From Flavipsychrobacter stenotrophus (lineage in GTDB: Bacteria; Bacteroidota; Bacteroidia; Chitinophagales; Chitinophagaceae), in the NCBI GenBank assembly GCA_947372365.1, contig CANBTK010000003.1, positions 1-15,578 of the forward strand: 15,578 nucleotides of DNA, read 5' to 3'. The notes below the pieces were generated by a model. The model saw only the letters and a list, made by a program, of their open reading frames with translations. It searched no databases and had not been told where the DNA came from. Below, in pieces: positions 1 through 6,117 of the stretch; position 1 is the first letter of the stretch; each line of letters opens with the position of its first letter. The position numbers and the translations under genes were made by a program.

Positions 1-1295
1 TTGGTGGCAGCCCCGGTGGTATCGTAGGTATGGGTATCAAAGTGCGAATAGGTTTCCAGTTTTTTCTTGCCGGCATCTACCGATACTTTCAGGGTGGTGC
101 TGCTGTCTATTTTCCATTCATAAACGGCATTCAGCGCATTCCTTTCGCCCTTGCTGAACTGGTTCTTCTTGGCAACCTGCACGTAGAGCGGGTTGTTGGT
201 AATGGTTTGCCCGCCTATTTCCAGGTTCTGTAGCGAGTACCTGTAGTTGGCCCCAATGTGCTGCTTTTCCTCATTCCATTTGTCGGCAAAGTGCAGGCCG
301 CCTGTCCATGTTTTGGGCAGGCCTTCGCCTTCGTACTTGCCGCCCCAGCCCGCTATATCATCTTCATTGTCAGTACGGTAAGAATACATCATGCCGCCAT
401 CTTCGCTTATTTCGGTATTGCTGCCTGCGCCGCCAAATTTCTCGCTGTCCTTCCAGCCCAGGCCGGCTTTGTCGGTATTAGAAGCAATTGCGAATGCCGA
501 TACCTGCCTTTTGCCTTTAAAAGCGTTAATCATGCCCTGGTTCTGGAAGTAGCCATCGGTGCCGCCGCCGCCATCCAGCTTGCCGAAGTAGCCTTTTTTC
601 CGGTTGCCCTTCAGCTCCAGGTTGATGGTTTTTGTTTTTTCACCATCATCTATGCCTGTAAACTCTGCCTGGTCGCTCTTTTTGTCAAACACCTGCACTT
701 TATCCAGCGCGCCTGCCTGCAGCCCTTTAGTTACCACCTTGGGGTCGTCGCTGAAAAACTCTTCGCCATCCACCAGTATTTTCTTTACCTCTTCGCCCTG
801 TGCGGTTATTTTACCGTTTTTATCTACCTGTATGCCGGGTAGCTTTTTGAGCAGGTCTTCAACAGTGGCGTTCTCTTTTGTTTTAAAACTATCGGCAACA
901 TATTCAGTGGTGTCGCCCTTTATCTTTATGGCTGCAAGCTGGCGGGTAAATACAAACTCCTTCAGCATTCGCTCTTTTGATACCATGGGAATAGTGCCGA
1001 GGGAGGTTGCCGTATTTTTTAGTTGCAGTACGTCTATGTAGTCAATAAAGCCCGGCGCTGATGCCCGTATAATATACTTCCCCTCTTTAGGTACGTTGAG
1101 TTCCACCTGCCCGGCTGCATTTGTCCTGCCAAAGGTTTCAATAGCCGAATCGGCAGCGCGCAGCATTACTACCGATGAGTAGCATAGCGGCAGGCTATTG
1201 AGTGTATCCATTACCACGCCCTTTATGGTGTATTGGGCACAGCATTGGGTAATACAGGCAACAAGTAAGGCAAGCGAAAGGGTGAAACGCTTCAT
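1..1295 (-). CDS. TonB-receptor-like outer-membrane beta-barrel protein, N-terminal part (3' end off the left edge)
   Basis: Reading the minus strand from ATG at 1295 gives 431 open codons with no stop, so the C-terminal barrel is outside the window. Residues 1-21 are a signal peptide (MKRFTLSLALL..., cleavage before Gln at CCA-Q). Residues about 22-105 form a carboxypeptidase-regulatory-like beta-sandwich (YTIKGVVMDTLNSLPL, then GRTNAAGQVEL). A plug-like region follows with TVEDLLKKLPGIQVDKNG, KKILVDGEEFF and ALDKVQVFDKK. Then comes a Gly- and Lys-rich stretch (NRKKGYFGKLDGGGG) and the first barrel strands. This order is typical of Bacteroidota outer-membrane beta-barrel proteins related to TonB-dependent receptors (PF14905-like). 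These are thought to move or bind large ligands at the outer membrane; the substrate cannot be read from this part. It is not a SusC, since no SusD partner is visible. Family call is firm, role is not. Confidence 0.9.
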   Translation of the reverse strand, partial: MKRFTLSLALLVACITQCCAQYTIKGVVMDTLNSLPLCYSSVVMLRAADSAIETFGRTNAAGQVELNVPKEGKYIIRASAPGFIDYIDVLQLKNTATSLGTIPMVSKERMLKEFVFTRQLAAIKIKGDTTEYVADSFKTKENATVEDLLKKLPGIQVDKNGKITAQGEEVKKILVDGEEFFSDDPKVVTKGLQAGALDKVQVFDKKSDQAEFTGIDDGEKTKTINLELKGNRKKGYFGKLDGGGGTDGYFQNQGMINAFKGKRQVSAFAIASNTDKAGLGWKDSEKFGGAGSNTEISEDGGMMYSYRTDNEDDIAGWGGKYEGEGLPKTWTGGLHFADKWNEEKQHIGANYRYSLQNLEIGGQTITNNPLYVQVAKKNQFSKGERNALNAVYEWKIDSSTTLKVSVDAGKKKLETYSHFDTHTYDTTGAAT

Positions 1296-1331
1296 GAAGT
1301 AGAGAGTGTTTGTAATATCTGTGTAAAAAAA

Positions 1332-1363
1332 CTAAAGTAAAACCAATTCTTCACCCCACACAA
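1332..1363 (-). promoter_or_regulatory. Possible Bacteroidota promoter for the TonB-receptor-like gene
   Basis: On the minus strand TACTTTAG (plus 1332-1339) matches the -7 consensus TAnnTTTG at 7 of 8 positions. TTG (plus 1361-1363) lies 21 bases upstream. Transcription would begin about 30 bases before the ATG at 1295. The -33 triplet falls in the loop of a small hairpin, so this remains tentative. Confidence 0.33.
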
Positions 1364-1371
1364 CGGTGGGG
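1354..1371 (-). other. Small GC hairpin between the XRE gene and the TonB-receptor-like gene
   Basis: CCCCAC (1354-1359) pairs with GTGGGG (1366-1371) around a six-base loop. It lies downstream of the XRE gene and could weaken read-through from that operon. On the minus strand there is no U-tract directly after the stem; a run of T appears only about 20 bases later. It is therefore not a canonical terminator. Confidence 0.3.
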
Positions 1372-1438
1372 CGGGCTAGTTTAACGAAATTTTACAAAAT
1401 TTATTAATTGGTGGTAATGTGCAATTGAAGTGCAGGCA

Positions 1439-1639
1439 TTAGTCTCCATCTTCCAGTTCAAAAACCTCATTGACCGTTTTGCCAAATACCTGCGCAATTT
1501 TTAATGCCAGCACAGCAGACGGGACATATTTTCCTGATTCTATCGCATTTACAGTTTGGCGCGAAACACCAATCCTGTCAGCAAGGCCCGCTTGTGTAAT
1601 ATTTTCCCGGGCACGTTCCACCCTAACCGTGTTTTTCAT
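1439..1639 (-). CDS. Small XRE-family helix-turn-helix transcriptional regulator
   Basis: This 66-residue protein is almost entirely one XRE/Cro-type DNA-binding domain. The pattern QAGLADRIGVSRQTVNAIESGKYVPS (here split: residues 16-25 are helix 2, 26-36 the recognition helix SRQTVNAIESG) is the usual one, and KIAQVFGKTVNEVFELED closes the fold. It has no sensor domain. Its ATG overlaps the stop of the upstream membrane-protein gene by four bases (ATGA on the minus strand), so the two are translationally coupled. Compact XRE regulators paired with a small membrane protein are common in bacteria; the regulator usually controls its own operon and the membrane partner may tie it to an envelope signal. 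That role is inferred here. A candidate operator overlaps the operon promoter at 2108-2138. Confidence 0.9.
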   Translation of the reverse strand: MKNTVRVERARENITQAGLADRIGVSRQTVNAIESGKYVPSAVLALKIAQVFGKTVNEVFELEDGD

Positions 1640-2091
1640 ACCATTGCTGTTTTAGTAAAACGTGGTTTAATGTAGAGCTTGTAATTGAAAATCAGTATAA
1701 ACAACACAAGTATGGTGGCTATGTTGTAATACAGTACATTCATATAGCCATCGCCATAAATAGTGCATGTAAGCAGGACGAAAATAGCATAATTGGCATA
1801 CACCCCCCACTGTAATGATTTGAGCCGTATGTAGCTCACATACTCATCTTCCCTTTTGAGTTTTGAAAAGGCAATCATGAACAGGCTGATGATTCCGCCC
1901 GATACAGCCACCTCATCGGTAAGGTTATTGTTAGAAAAATCCATTAGGCCTGCCCCTTTGCCATGCGGTGTGTTCAGAAAGAGGAACGAGAAATCGTAAT
2001 AGATGCAGGCGATAAATAGTGCCAGAAAGAACGGAAACAGGATAATACCTGTCAGCCGGCATGCGCGCGGCAATAACAATGTGTTTTTCAT
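1636..2091 (-). CDS. Four-helix integral membrane protein, partner of the XRE regulator
   Basis: The 151-residue protein has no recognised catalytic motif. Four hydrophobic stretches are visible: residues about 13-32 (LTGIILFPFFLALFIACIYY), 59-77, 96-113 and 118-140. A loop with Asp and Asn follows the first helix, and a charged KLKREDEY loop follows the second. The C-terminus is basic (YKLYIKPRFTK), suggesting it is cytoplasmic. It is the first gene of a two-gene operon with the XRE regulator, whose start overlaps this stop. The ATG at 2091 is about 15 bases after a perfect -7 box, which supports it. It resembles the small membrane proteins commonly encoded beside compact XRE repressors. Function is unknown. 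Confidence 0.85.
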   Translation of the reverse strand: MKNTLLLPRACRLTGIILFPFFLALFIACIYYDFSFLFLNTPHGKGAGLMDFSNNNLTDEVAVSGGIISLFMIAFSKLKREDEYVSYIRLKSLQWGVYANYAIFVLLTCTIYGDGYMNVLYYNIATILVLFILIFNYKLYIKPRFTKTAMV

Positions 2092-2107
2092 GTCAAGTAA
2101 TTTTTAC

Positions 2108-2138
2108 CAAAAGTAAAGTATGTTTTACATTTAGACAA
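2108..2138 (-). promoter_or_regulatory. Promoter of the membrane protein/XRE operon with an overlapping inverted repeat
   Basis: On the minus strand the perfect -7 box TACTTTTG (plus 2108-2115) lies 20 bases after TTG (plus 2136-2138). The ATG at 2091 follows after about 15 bases, giving a very short leader. An inverted repeat, GTAAA-N6-TTTAC (plus 2113-2128), overlaps the -7 box and the spacer. That is where a repressor such as the XRE protein would block transcription. The promoter match is strong; the operator assignment is inferred. Confidence 0.65.
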
Positions 2139-2189
2139 CCTTGCTTGATACTTTCTTTGTTAAAATGTTCCAAAAATGAGAGATAAGGG

Positions 2190-2276
2190 AAAAGCCTGCG
2201 TAACAGGCCAGCAGGGGATGCTTTGCATGTGCATCGCTTTTTAAAGGCCTTTTAAGCCCGCTTTCTAAAGGCTTTT
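2190..2276. repeat. Cluster of short inverted repeats in a gene-free stretch
   Basis: AAAAGCCT (2190-2197) is complementary to AGGCTTTT (2269-2276) and could close a multi-branch structure. Inside it GATGC (2217-2221) pairs with GCATC (2231-2235), and TTAAAGGCCTTTTAA (2241-2255) is nearly self-complementary. GCCTG/CAGGC (2194-2198/2204-2208) is a competing local hairpin. No reading frame or known RNA family was recognised. This lies between divergent genes, so terminator function is not needed here. Confidence 0.4.
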
Positions 2277-2282
2277 GCCTTG

Positions 2283-2357
2283 ATACGAATTTCTGATGCT
2301 CGTGACTTCAATTATTACCTATGTACCTGAGTTGATAAAATTGCTTCAGATTCGTAT
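2283..2357. repeat. Inverted repeat ATACGAAT / ATTCGTAT
   Basis: ATACGAAT (2283-2290) and ATTCGTAT (2350-2357) are perfect complements 59 bases apart, within the same gene-free region upstream of the cupin gene. It could be a protein-binding site pair or part of an RNA fold; an eight-base match could also be chance. Confidence 0.3.
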
Positions 2358-2377
2358 TATCAATTAGTTGCTTTTAG

Positions 2378-2415
2378 TAAAATACTTAGAGGTTAAACTG
2401 TTGGTAAGTATTTTA
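2378..2415. repeat. AT-rich hairpin, 11-bp perfect stem extendable with wobble pairs
   Basis: TAAAATACTTA (2378-2388) and TAAGTATTTTA (2405-2415) are perfect complements around a 16-base loop. The stem can be extended outward by about five more pairs including G-T wobbles. The right arm runs into an AT-rich tract. It sits just upstream of the predicted cupin promoter. No gene ends here, so a regulatory role or relic of an element is more likely than termination. Confidence 0.5.
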
Positions 2416-2507
2416 TTAGGAATAATTATTTTTAATCAATTGGAATTAGCCTGTGTAATTTTGAAATATGTGAAAATATATGTAATTTGATTGCTGTTAA
2501 CCTCTAA
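2386..2507. repeat. 11-bp inverted repeat flanking the cupin promoter
   Basis: TTAGAGGTTAA (2386-2396) is perfectly complementary to TTAACCTCTAA (2497-2507). The two copies lie 111 bp apart, one upstream of the predicted -7 box (2456-2463) and one in the leader 11 bases before the cupin ATG. The left copy overlaps the arm and loop of the 2378-2415 hairpin, so the two pairings exclude each other if this region is transcribed. The placement fits a pair of operators for one regulator, or an RNA switch; neither is proven. Confidence 0.5.
2456..2463 (+). promoter_or_regulatory. Predicted -7 box of the cupin gene
   Basis: TAATTTTG is a perfect match to TAnnTTTG, 55 bases before the cupin ATG. The nearest TTG (2440-2442) is only 13 bases upstream, too close for a standard -33 element; TTT at 2431-2433 is at 22. 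The promoter is therefore incomplete, which would suit a gene needing an activator. Confidence 0.4.
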
Positions 2508-2518
2508 AAACTGTATCT

Positions 2519-3070
2519 ATGAATCGCGATACCCGTCGTATTTACAATCCTGTACAGAAAGACTATGTTACTTTTTTGAAAACGGCTGCTGAAACAAATG
2601 GGGAATATACCCTTGTGGAAGTAGAATTGGCACCTGAGGGTGGGGTTGGGCTGCACTACCACAAAACCTATTCAGAAAGATTTGATTGCCTGGAAGGGGA
2701 GTTAAAGGTGCAACTGGGCAAGGGCACGCATGTGTTGGCAGCGGGGGCTTCCGCCACAGCAGCGCCTAATGTTAACCACCGGTTTTACAATACTTCCGGC
2801 AAGCCATGCAGGTTCAGGGTGGAACTCCGGCCGGCCAGCAGGGGCTTCGAAGAGTCGCTGCAAATAGGCTATGGGCTGGCACGCGATGGCGAGGCCAGGC
2901 CTAACGGCTTCCCCAAAGACCGGCTGGCACTTGCCTGGCTTTTTGAAATAAGCGAAAGCAACCTGCCCGGCTGGATGAGCATATTTGAAGCCATACTGCG
3001 CAGGCAGGCACGCAGGGCCCGTGCCCGGGGCATTGACAAAAGCCTTAAAGACAAGTATGTAAAGTTTTGA
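2519..3070 (+). CDS. Cupin-domain protein
   Basis: The 183-residue protein carries one conserved cupin barrel. Motif 1 reads G-VGLHYHKTYSERFDCLEGE (His46, His48, Glu53) and motif 2 reads GASATAAPNVNHRFYN (His87). These are the four usual metal ligands, so a bound divalent metal is likely. The C-terminal 70 residues leave the minimal cupin and end in a basic segment (RRQARRARARGIDK, about residues 160-175). There is no signal peptide, so it is cytoplasmic. Single-domain cupins include small-molecule enzymes, sugar isomerases and binding proteins; the sequence does not separate these. It lies 62 bases upstream of an exported serine hydrolase on the same strand. Its upstream region is unusually repeat-rich. 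Confidence 0.9.
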   Translation: MNRDTRRIYNPVQKDYVTFLKTAAETNGEYTLVEVELAPEGGVGLHYHKTYSERFDCLEGELKVQLGKGTHVLAAGASATAAPNVNHRFYNTSGKPCRFRVELRPASRGFEESLQIGYGLARDGEARPNGFPKDRLALAWLFEISESNLPGWMSIFEAILRRQARRARARGIDKSLKDKYVKF

Positions 3071-3077
3071 TGGGGGC

Positions 3078-3094
3078 TTGCGGTGGGCCGCCAA
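3078..3094 (+). terminator. Weak hairpin after the cupin gene
   Basis: GCGG/CCGC with a four-base loop lies just after the cupin stop and is followed a few bases later by T-rich sequence (ATTTTTGTGTACTTTTATTTTTT region). It may be a weak terminator. The same T-rich stretch contains TACTTTTA (3107-3114), a 7-of-8 match to a -7 box about 18 bases before the next ATG, but with no TTG at the right distance. Confidence 0.25.
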
Positions 3095-3132
3095 AGGATT
3101 TTTGTGTACTTTTATTTTTTAACCACAATATC

Positions 3133-4593
3133 ATGAAACGCGCCTTTGCCCGCTTACTTACAGCCATCCTTACCTTTTTTTTGCCTGCCGCTTTACTGTT
3201 TGGGCAGGGTACACAACAACAGAATGCCGCCGTTTTTGAGAAGGTCCAGGCCCTTATGAATAAGCAGGATGCTGCAGGTATTTATGCCCTTACGAATGAG
3301 GATTTTAAAAGCCACATAGGCTGGGTGAATTTTGAGAATTTTGCGAAGTTTGGCATGTTTACGCAGGGCACAATAACAGGGGCTTCTTTGCTGGATTATA
3401 AAAATGGGATTAGCAATTACAAAACGGTATTCCCCACTGGTGATTTCAGCCTGAAACTGAGCGTGGACACCACAGGGAAAATAAGCTATTTCCTGTTTAA
3501 AAAACTGGAAGCCGCCAGCACAATTGCAGAGAAAACCACTGTAGCCCGCTCATCGAACCCACTGGAAACGGATATTGACAAAGCTATAGAGGAAGTTGCC
3601 AGCGATTATATGAAAAAGGGTAGTACGGTAGGCCTTTGCATAGGCGTGCTGCAAAAGGGCGTGATGCGCACTTACAGCTATGGCGAGACGGAGCTGGGCA
3701 GTGGTGAATTGCCGGGCTCCCATTCGGCTTTTGAAATCGGCTCTATCACTAAAACTTTTACCGCCACATTGCTGGCATGGTACGTAAATACTGGCAAGGT
3801 GGCACTAAGAGACCCTATTACAAAGTTCCTGCCCGATTCGGTTAAGAAAAACAAAGCGCTGCAGGGCATTACTTTGCAGATGCTGGCCAACCATACATCG
3901 GGCCTTGCCCGCGTGCCCGACAACCTGGCACAAGGCAATAAAGATGAACTGAACCCTTATAAAAACTACGATAAGAAAAAGCTGTATGCCTACCTGAAGC
4001 ATTGTAAGGCTGAAACCCCGCCGGGCAAGGCTTTTGCCTATTCCAATACCGCAGCTGGCTTGCTGGGTACATTGCTGGAAAAAGTAAGCGGCAAAACCTA
4101 TGCTCAAATGGTTGACGAGGTGATAGCCACCCCGCTGAAGCTGGAATGCACAGGCATAAAGTTTGAAGAAGCACACAGCCATGGCGGGCATAGCCACACA
4201 GCCCATGTACTCCCTGTTTATAACGAAAAAGGGAAGCCTACGCCACTGTGGGACTTTGACGCACTGGCAGGCGCCGGTGCACTGAGGTCTACCTCGTCAG
4301 AGCTGCTGAAATATGCCGAAGCCAACTTGGACCTGAATTCAAGCCCTTTTGGCAAGTCGCTTGCACTTACCCATACAATTACTTACGATGAAGGGCAGCA
4401 AACTATAGGGCTGGGCTGGATGCTGAAAAAAACGGGTAAAGGCCCCGTTTACTGGCACAACGGTGGTACCTATGGCAGCAGTAGCTACATCGCATTTATG
4501 CCGGGCAAGGGTACGGCCCTGGTCATCTTGTCTAATTGTGCCGAGCCAGTTGATGGCATGGCCACCCATATTTTAGATGCCCTTCAGCAGTAG
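3133..4593 (+). CDS. Exported serine hydrolase, class C beta-lactamase/esterase fold
   Basis: The start at 3133 gives 486 residues beginning with a signal peptide (MKRAFARLLTAILTFFLP, then LLFGQ). An upstream in-frame ATG at 3067 overlaps the cupin stop and would bury the signal peptide, so it was rejected. Residues about 26-125 form an N-terminal DUF3887-like domain. The rest is a PF00144-type hydrolase with SxxK as SITK (Ser204, Lys207), YxN as YSN (Tyr303, Asn305), and HNGG (His442) where KTG usually lies. That combination is typical of periplasmic esterases, D-Ala-D-amino-acid peptidases and related Bacteroidota hydrolases, and does not by itself mean antibiotic resistance. A His-rich loop (residues 348-358, five His in eleven residues) is inserted after the YSN motif. 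Substrate is unknown. Confidence 0.9.
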   Translation: MKRAFARLLTAILTFFLPAALLFGQGTQQQNAAVFEKVQALMNKQDAAGIYALTNEDFKSHIGWVNFENFAKFGMFTQGTITGASLLDYKNGISNYKTVFPTGDFSLKLSVDTTGKISYFLFKKLEAASTIAEKTTVARSSNPLETDIDKAIEEVASDYMKKGSTVGLCIGVLQKGVMRTYSYGETELGSGELPGSHSAFEIGSITKTFTATLLAWYVNTGKVALRDPITKFLPDSVKKNKALQGITLQMLANHTSGLARVPDNLAQGNKDELNPYKNYDKKKLYAYLKHCKAETPPGKAFAYSNTAAGLLGTLLEKVSGKTYAQMVDEVIATPLKLECTGIKFEEAHSHGGHSHTAHVLPVYNEKGKPTPLWDFDALAGAGALRSTSSELLKYAEANLDLNSSPFGKSLALTHTITYDEGQQTIGLGWMLKKTGKGPVYWHNGGTYGSSSYIAFMPGKGTALVILSNCAEPVDGMATHILDALQQ

Positions 4594-4895
4594 GTAATTT
4601 GATTCCATTGCTGCATGCAGGCATCATACCTGGTTGTCTAAGGGGCATTACTTTGGGTTTGCATCGCAGGGCAGCCGCAGGCTTTCAAGCTTATTTATTG
4701 AAATTTAATTTAAATAAACAGGAATAAATTTTGTGTAAAAATTAACCCTTGGTTGATATCCTAGCTGCTGTATTCAAGATATTCTTAATGGCTGCTAGCA
4801 GTTTATAATTTACTAACGAAAATATACAATTATTTAACAAACACTTTTAATATAAGTTCTTAAATTTAGGCTGAAAACATTGCTAGTAAACACTC
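4594..4895. other. Intergenic stretch, AT-rich, no gene seen
   Basis: About 300 bases between the two serine hydrolase genes with no credible reading frame. Two short palindromes are present: CTGCATGCAG shortly after the stop of the first gene, and CTGCTAGCAG near 4793-4802. No strong terminator with a U-tract was found. The right half is very AT-rich and leads into the next promoter. Confidence 0.5.
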
Positions 4896-4925
4896 TTGCC
4901 ACATAGTAAATTACACTTATATTTA
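4896..4925 (+). promoter_or_regulatory. Promoter of the class A-like serine hydrolase
   Basis: TTG (4896-4898), 19 bases, then TATATTTA (4918-4925), which matches TAnnTTTG at 7 of 8 positions. The ATG at 4955 follows about 29 bases later. Spacing is ideal for a Bacteroidota promoter. Confidence 0.5.
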
Positions 4926-4954
4926 GTGTTTTTTATGAAAATAAACTAAATATA

Positions 4955-6019
4955 ATGCCCGGAAAAACAATCGCTAAACTAGGCAATAAGAAAATATCTT
5001 TTGGTATAACATTTGTATTTATTCTAATGGGGATATTGGCTAGTAGCCTGCTCACCTATTATTACCTGTCTGGTAATCCGGCTAAGCTAGTACAAAGTGA
5101 CGCAGCCTCACCACACCAGGAAACAAAAGCAGGAAACGACTGCGTAGAAAACAGGGTAGCCCTTACCGGCTATAAACTGGTAAAGCCATTGTTATACTCG
5201 GAAAAGGAATGCGAATCGGAGTCGCTGTCGCCGTTAAAGGGTGAAATAGGCAATTTCATAGAACAGCAAAAGCAGGCAGGCAATATCAGCAATGCCTCCG
5301 TTTACCTTAAAATGCTGTCTTCGGAAGAATGGACATCCATTAACCCCAATGGCTCCTATTATCCGGGTTCGCTAATAAAACTGCCGATGCTTATTGCGTT
5401 TTTGCGCATGGAGGAGGCTAAGCCCGGTTTCCTTAGCCAGAAAGTAACCTATACTGCCGGCGCTACAGTAAATATTAAACAGACTTTCGAAACTAAATCA
5501 ATAGAGCCCGGCAAATCTTATACTATTAAGGAATTGCTGGAGTATATGATTGCATATTCCGATAATAATGCCACCCAGTTGCTGAACAGTTACATGAAGG
5601 TGGATGCTATTAATGCTGTTTTTAAGGATATTGGCCTTACGCCACCGCCAACAACTTCTGCCGAGTATTTTAACTACAAAATGACGGCGAAGGATTACTC
5701 TAAATTCATGATCGCCATATATAATTCCACCTACCTGAGTAATTCGGCATCGGAATATGCCGCCGAATTACTATCCAGGTGCGATTTTAAAGATGGGCTT
5801 TTAAAGGAGTTGCCATCTAACATAAAGGTAGCCCATAAGTTTGGCGAAGCGGGCCGTGGCAATGAATTGGAGCTGCATGAATCGGGCATCATTTTTATAA
5901 ATGATAAACCCTACCAGATAACGGTAATGACGCATGGCGGCGATATTAAGAAGCAGGCAGCCATCATAAGCCAGATTTCTAAAATGGTATATGACAGGTT
6001 TAATGTGCCCGCGGTATAG
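4955..6019 (+). CDS. Membrane-anchored class A beta-lactamase-like serine hydrolase
   Basis: The 354-residue protein starts with a short basic tail and one transmembrane segment (about residues 15-38), which should anchor it to the inner membrane with the enzyme domain in the periplasm. The class A / PBP-like motifs are clear: SxxK as SLIK (Ser139, Lys142), SDN (202-204), and KFG (295-297) in the KTG position. The omega-loop region is short and has only AEYFN (Glu237, Asn240); the ExxLN deacylation motif of true class A beta-lactamases is not apparent. This argues for a penicillin-binding or peptidase/esterase role over efficient beta-lactam hydrolysis. It has its own promoter and is followed by a strong terminator at 6064, so it is probably a single-gene unit. 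Substrate unknown. Confidence 0.85.
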   Translation: MPGKTIAKLGNKKISFGITFVFILMGILASSLLTYYYLSGNPAKLVQSDAASPHQETKAGNDCVENRVALTGYKLVKPLLYSEKECESESLSPLKGEIGNFIEQQKQAGNISNASVYLKMLSSEEWTSINPNGSYYPGSLIKLPMLIAFLRMEEAKPGFLSQKVTYTAGATVNIKQTFETKSIEPGKSYTIKELLEYMIAYSDNNATQLLNSYMKVDAINAVFKDIGLTPPPTTSAEYFNYKMTAKDYSKFMIAIYNSTYLSNSASEYAAELLSRCDFKDGLLKELPSNIKVAHKFGEAGRGNELELHESGIIFINDKPYQITVMTHGGDIKKQAAIISQISKMVYDRFNVPAV

Positions 6020-6063
6020 TTGTTTTCAACTGAATGATAGGTATTGATTGAATAAGGCATTAG

Positions 6064-6089
6064 TCCGGCGCTTAACGCACCGGATTTTT
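6064..6089 (+). terminator. Rho-independent terminator after the class A-like hydrolase
   Basis: TCCGG (6064-6068) pairs with CCGGA (6080-6084); after one C-A mismatch a further GC/GC pair extends the stem around loop TTAAC. TTTTT (6085-6089) and a second T run follow. It lies between two convergent genes and serves the plus-strand gene; the opposite strand has the hairpin but no good U-tract. Confidence 0.8.
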
Positions 6090-6117
6090 GCTTTTGGATA
6101 ATGGCGGCACGCCGGGC

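Noticed and set aside
258..842. Plus-strand open frame of 194 codons and others nearby opposite the TonB-receptor-like gene
   Set aside because: The minus strand gives a continuous 431-codon protein with signal peptide and recognisable domains; the plus-strand frames have no family features.
3067..3132. Upstream in-frame start of the class C-like hydrolase
   Set aside because: It overlaps the cupin stop and would place 22 residues before an obvious signal peptide.
3133..6019. Calling the two serine hydrolases antibiotic-resistance beta-lactamases
   Set aside because: One has HNGG instead of KTG and an esterase-like architecture; the other lacks the class A Glu motif.
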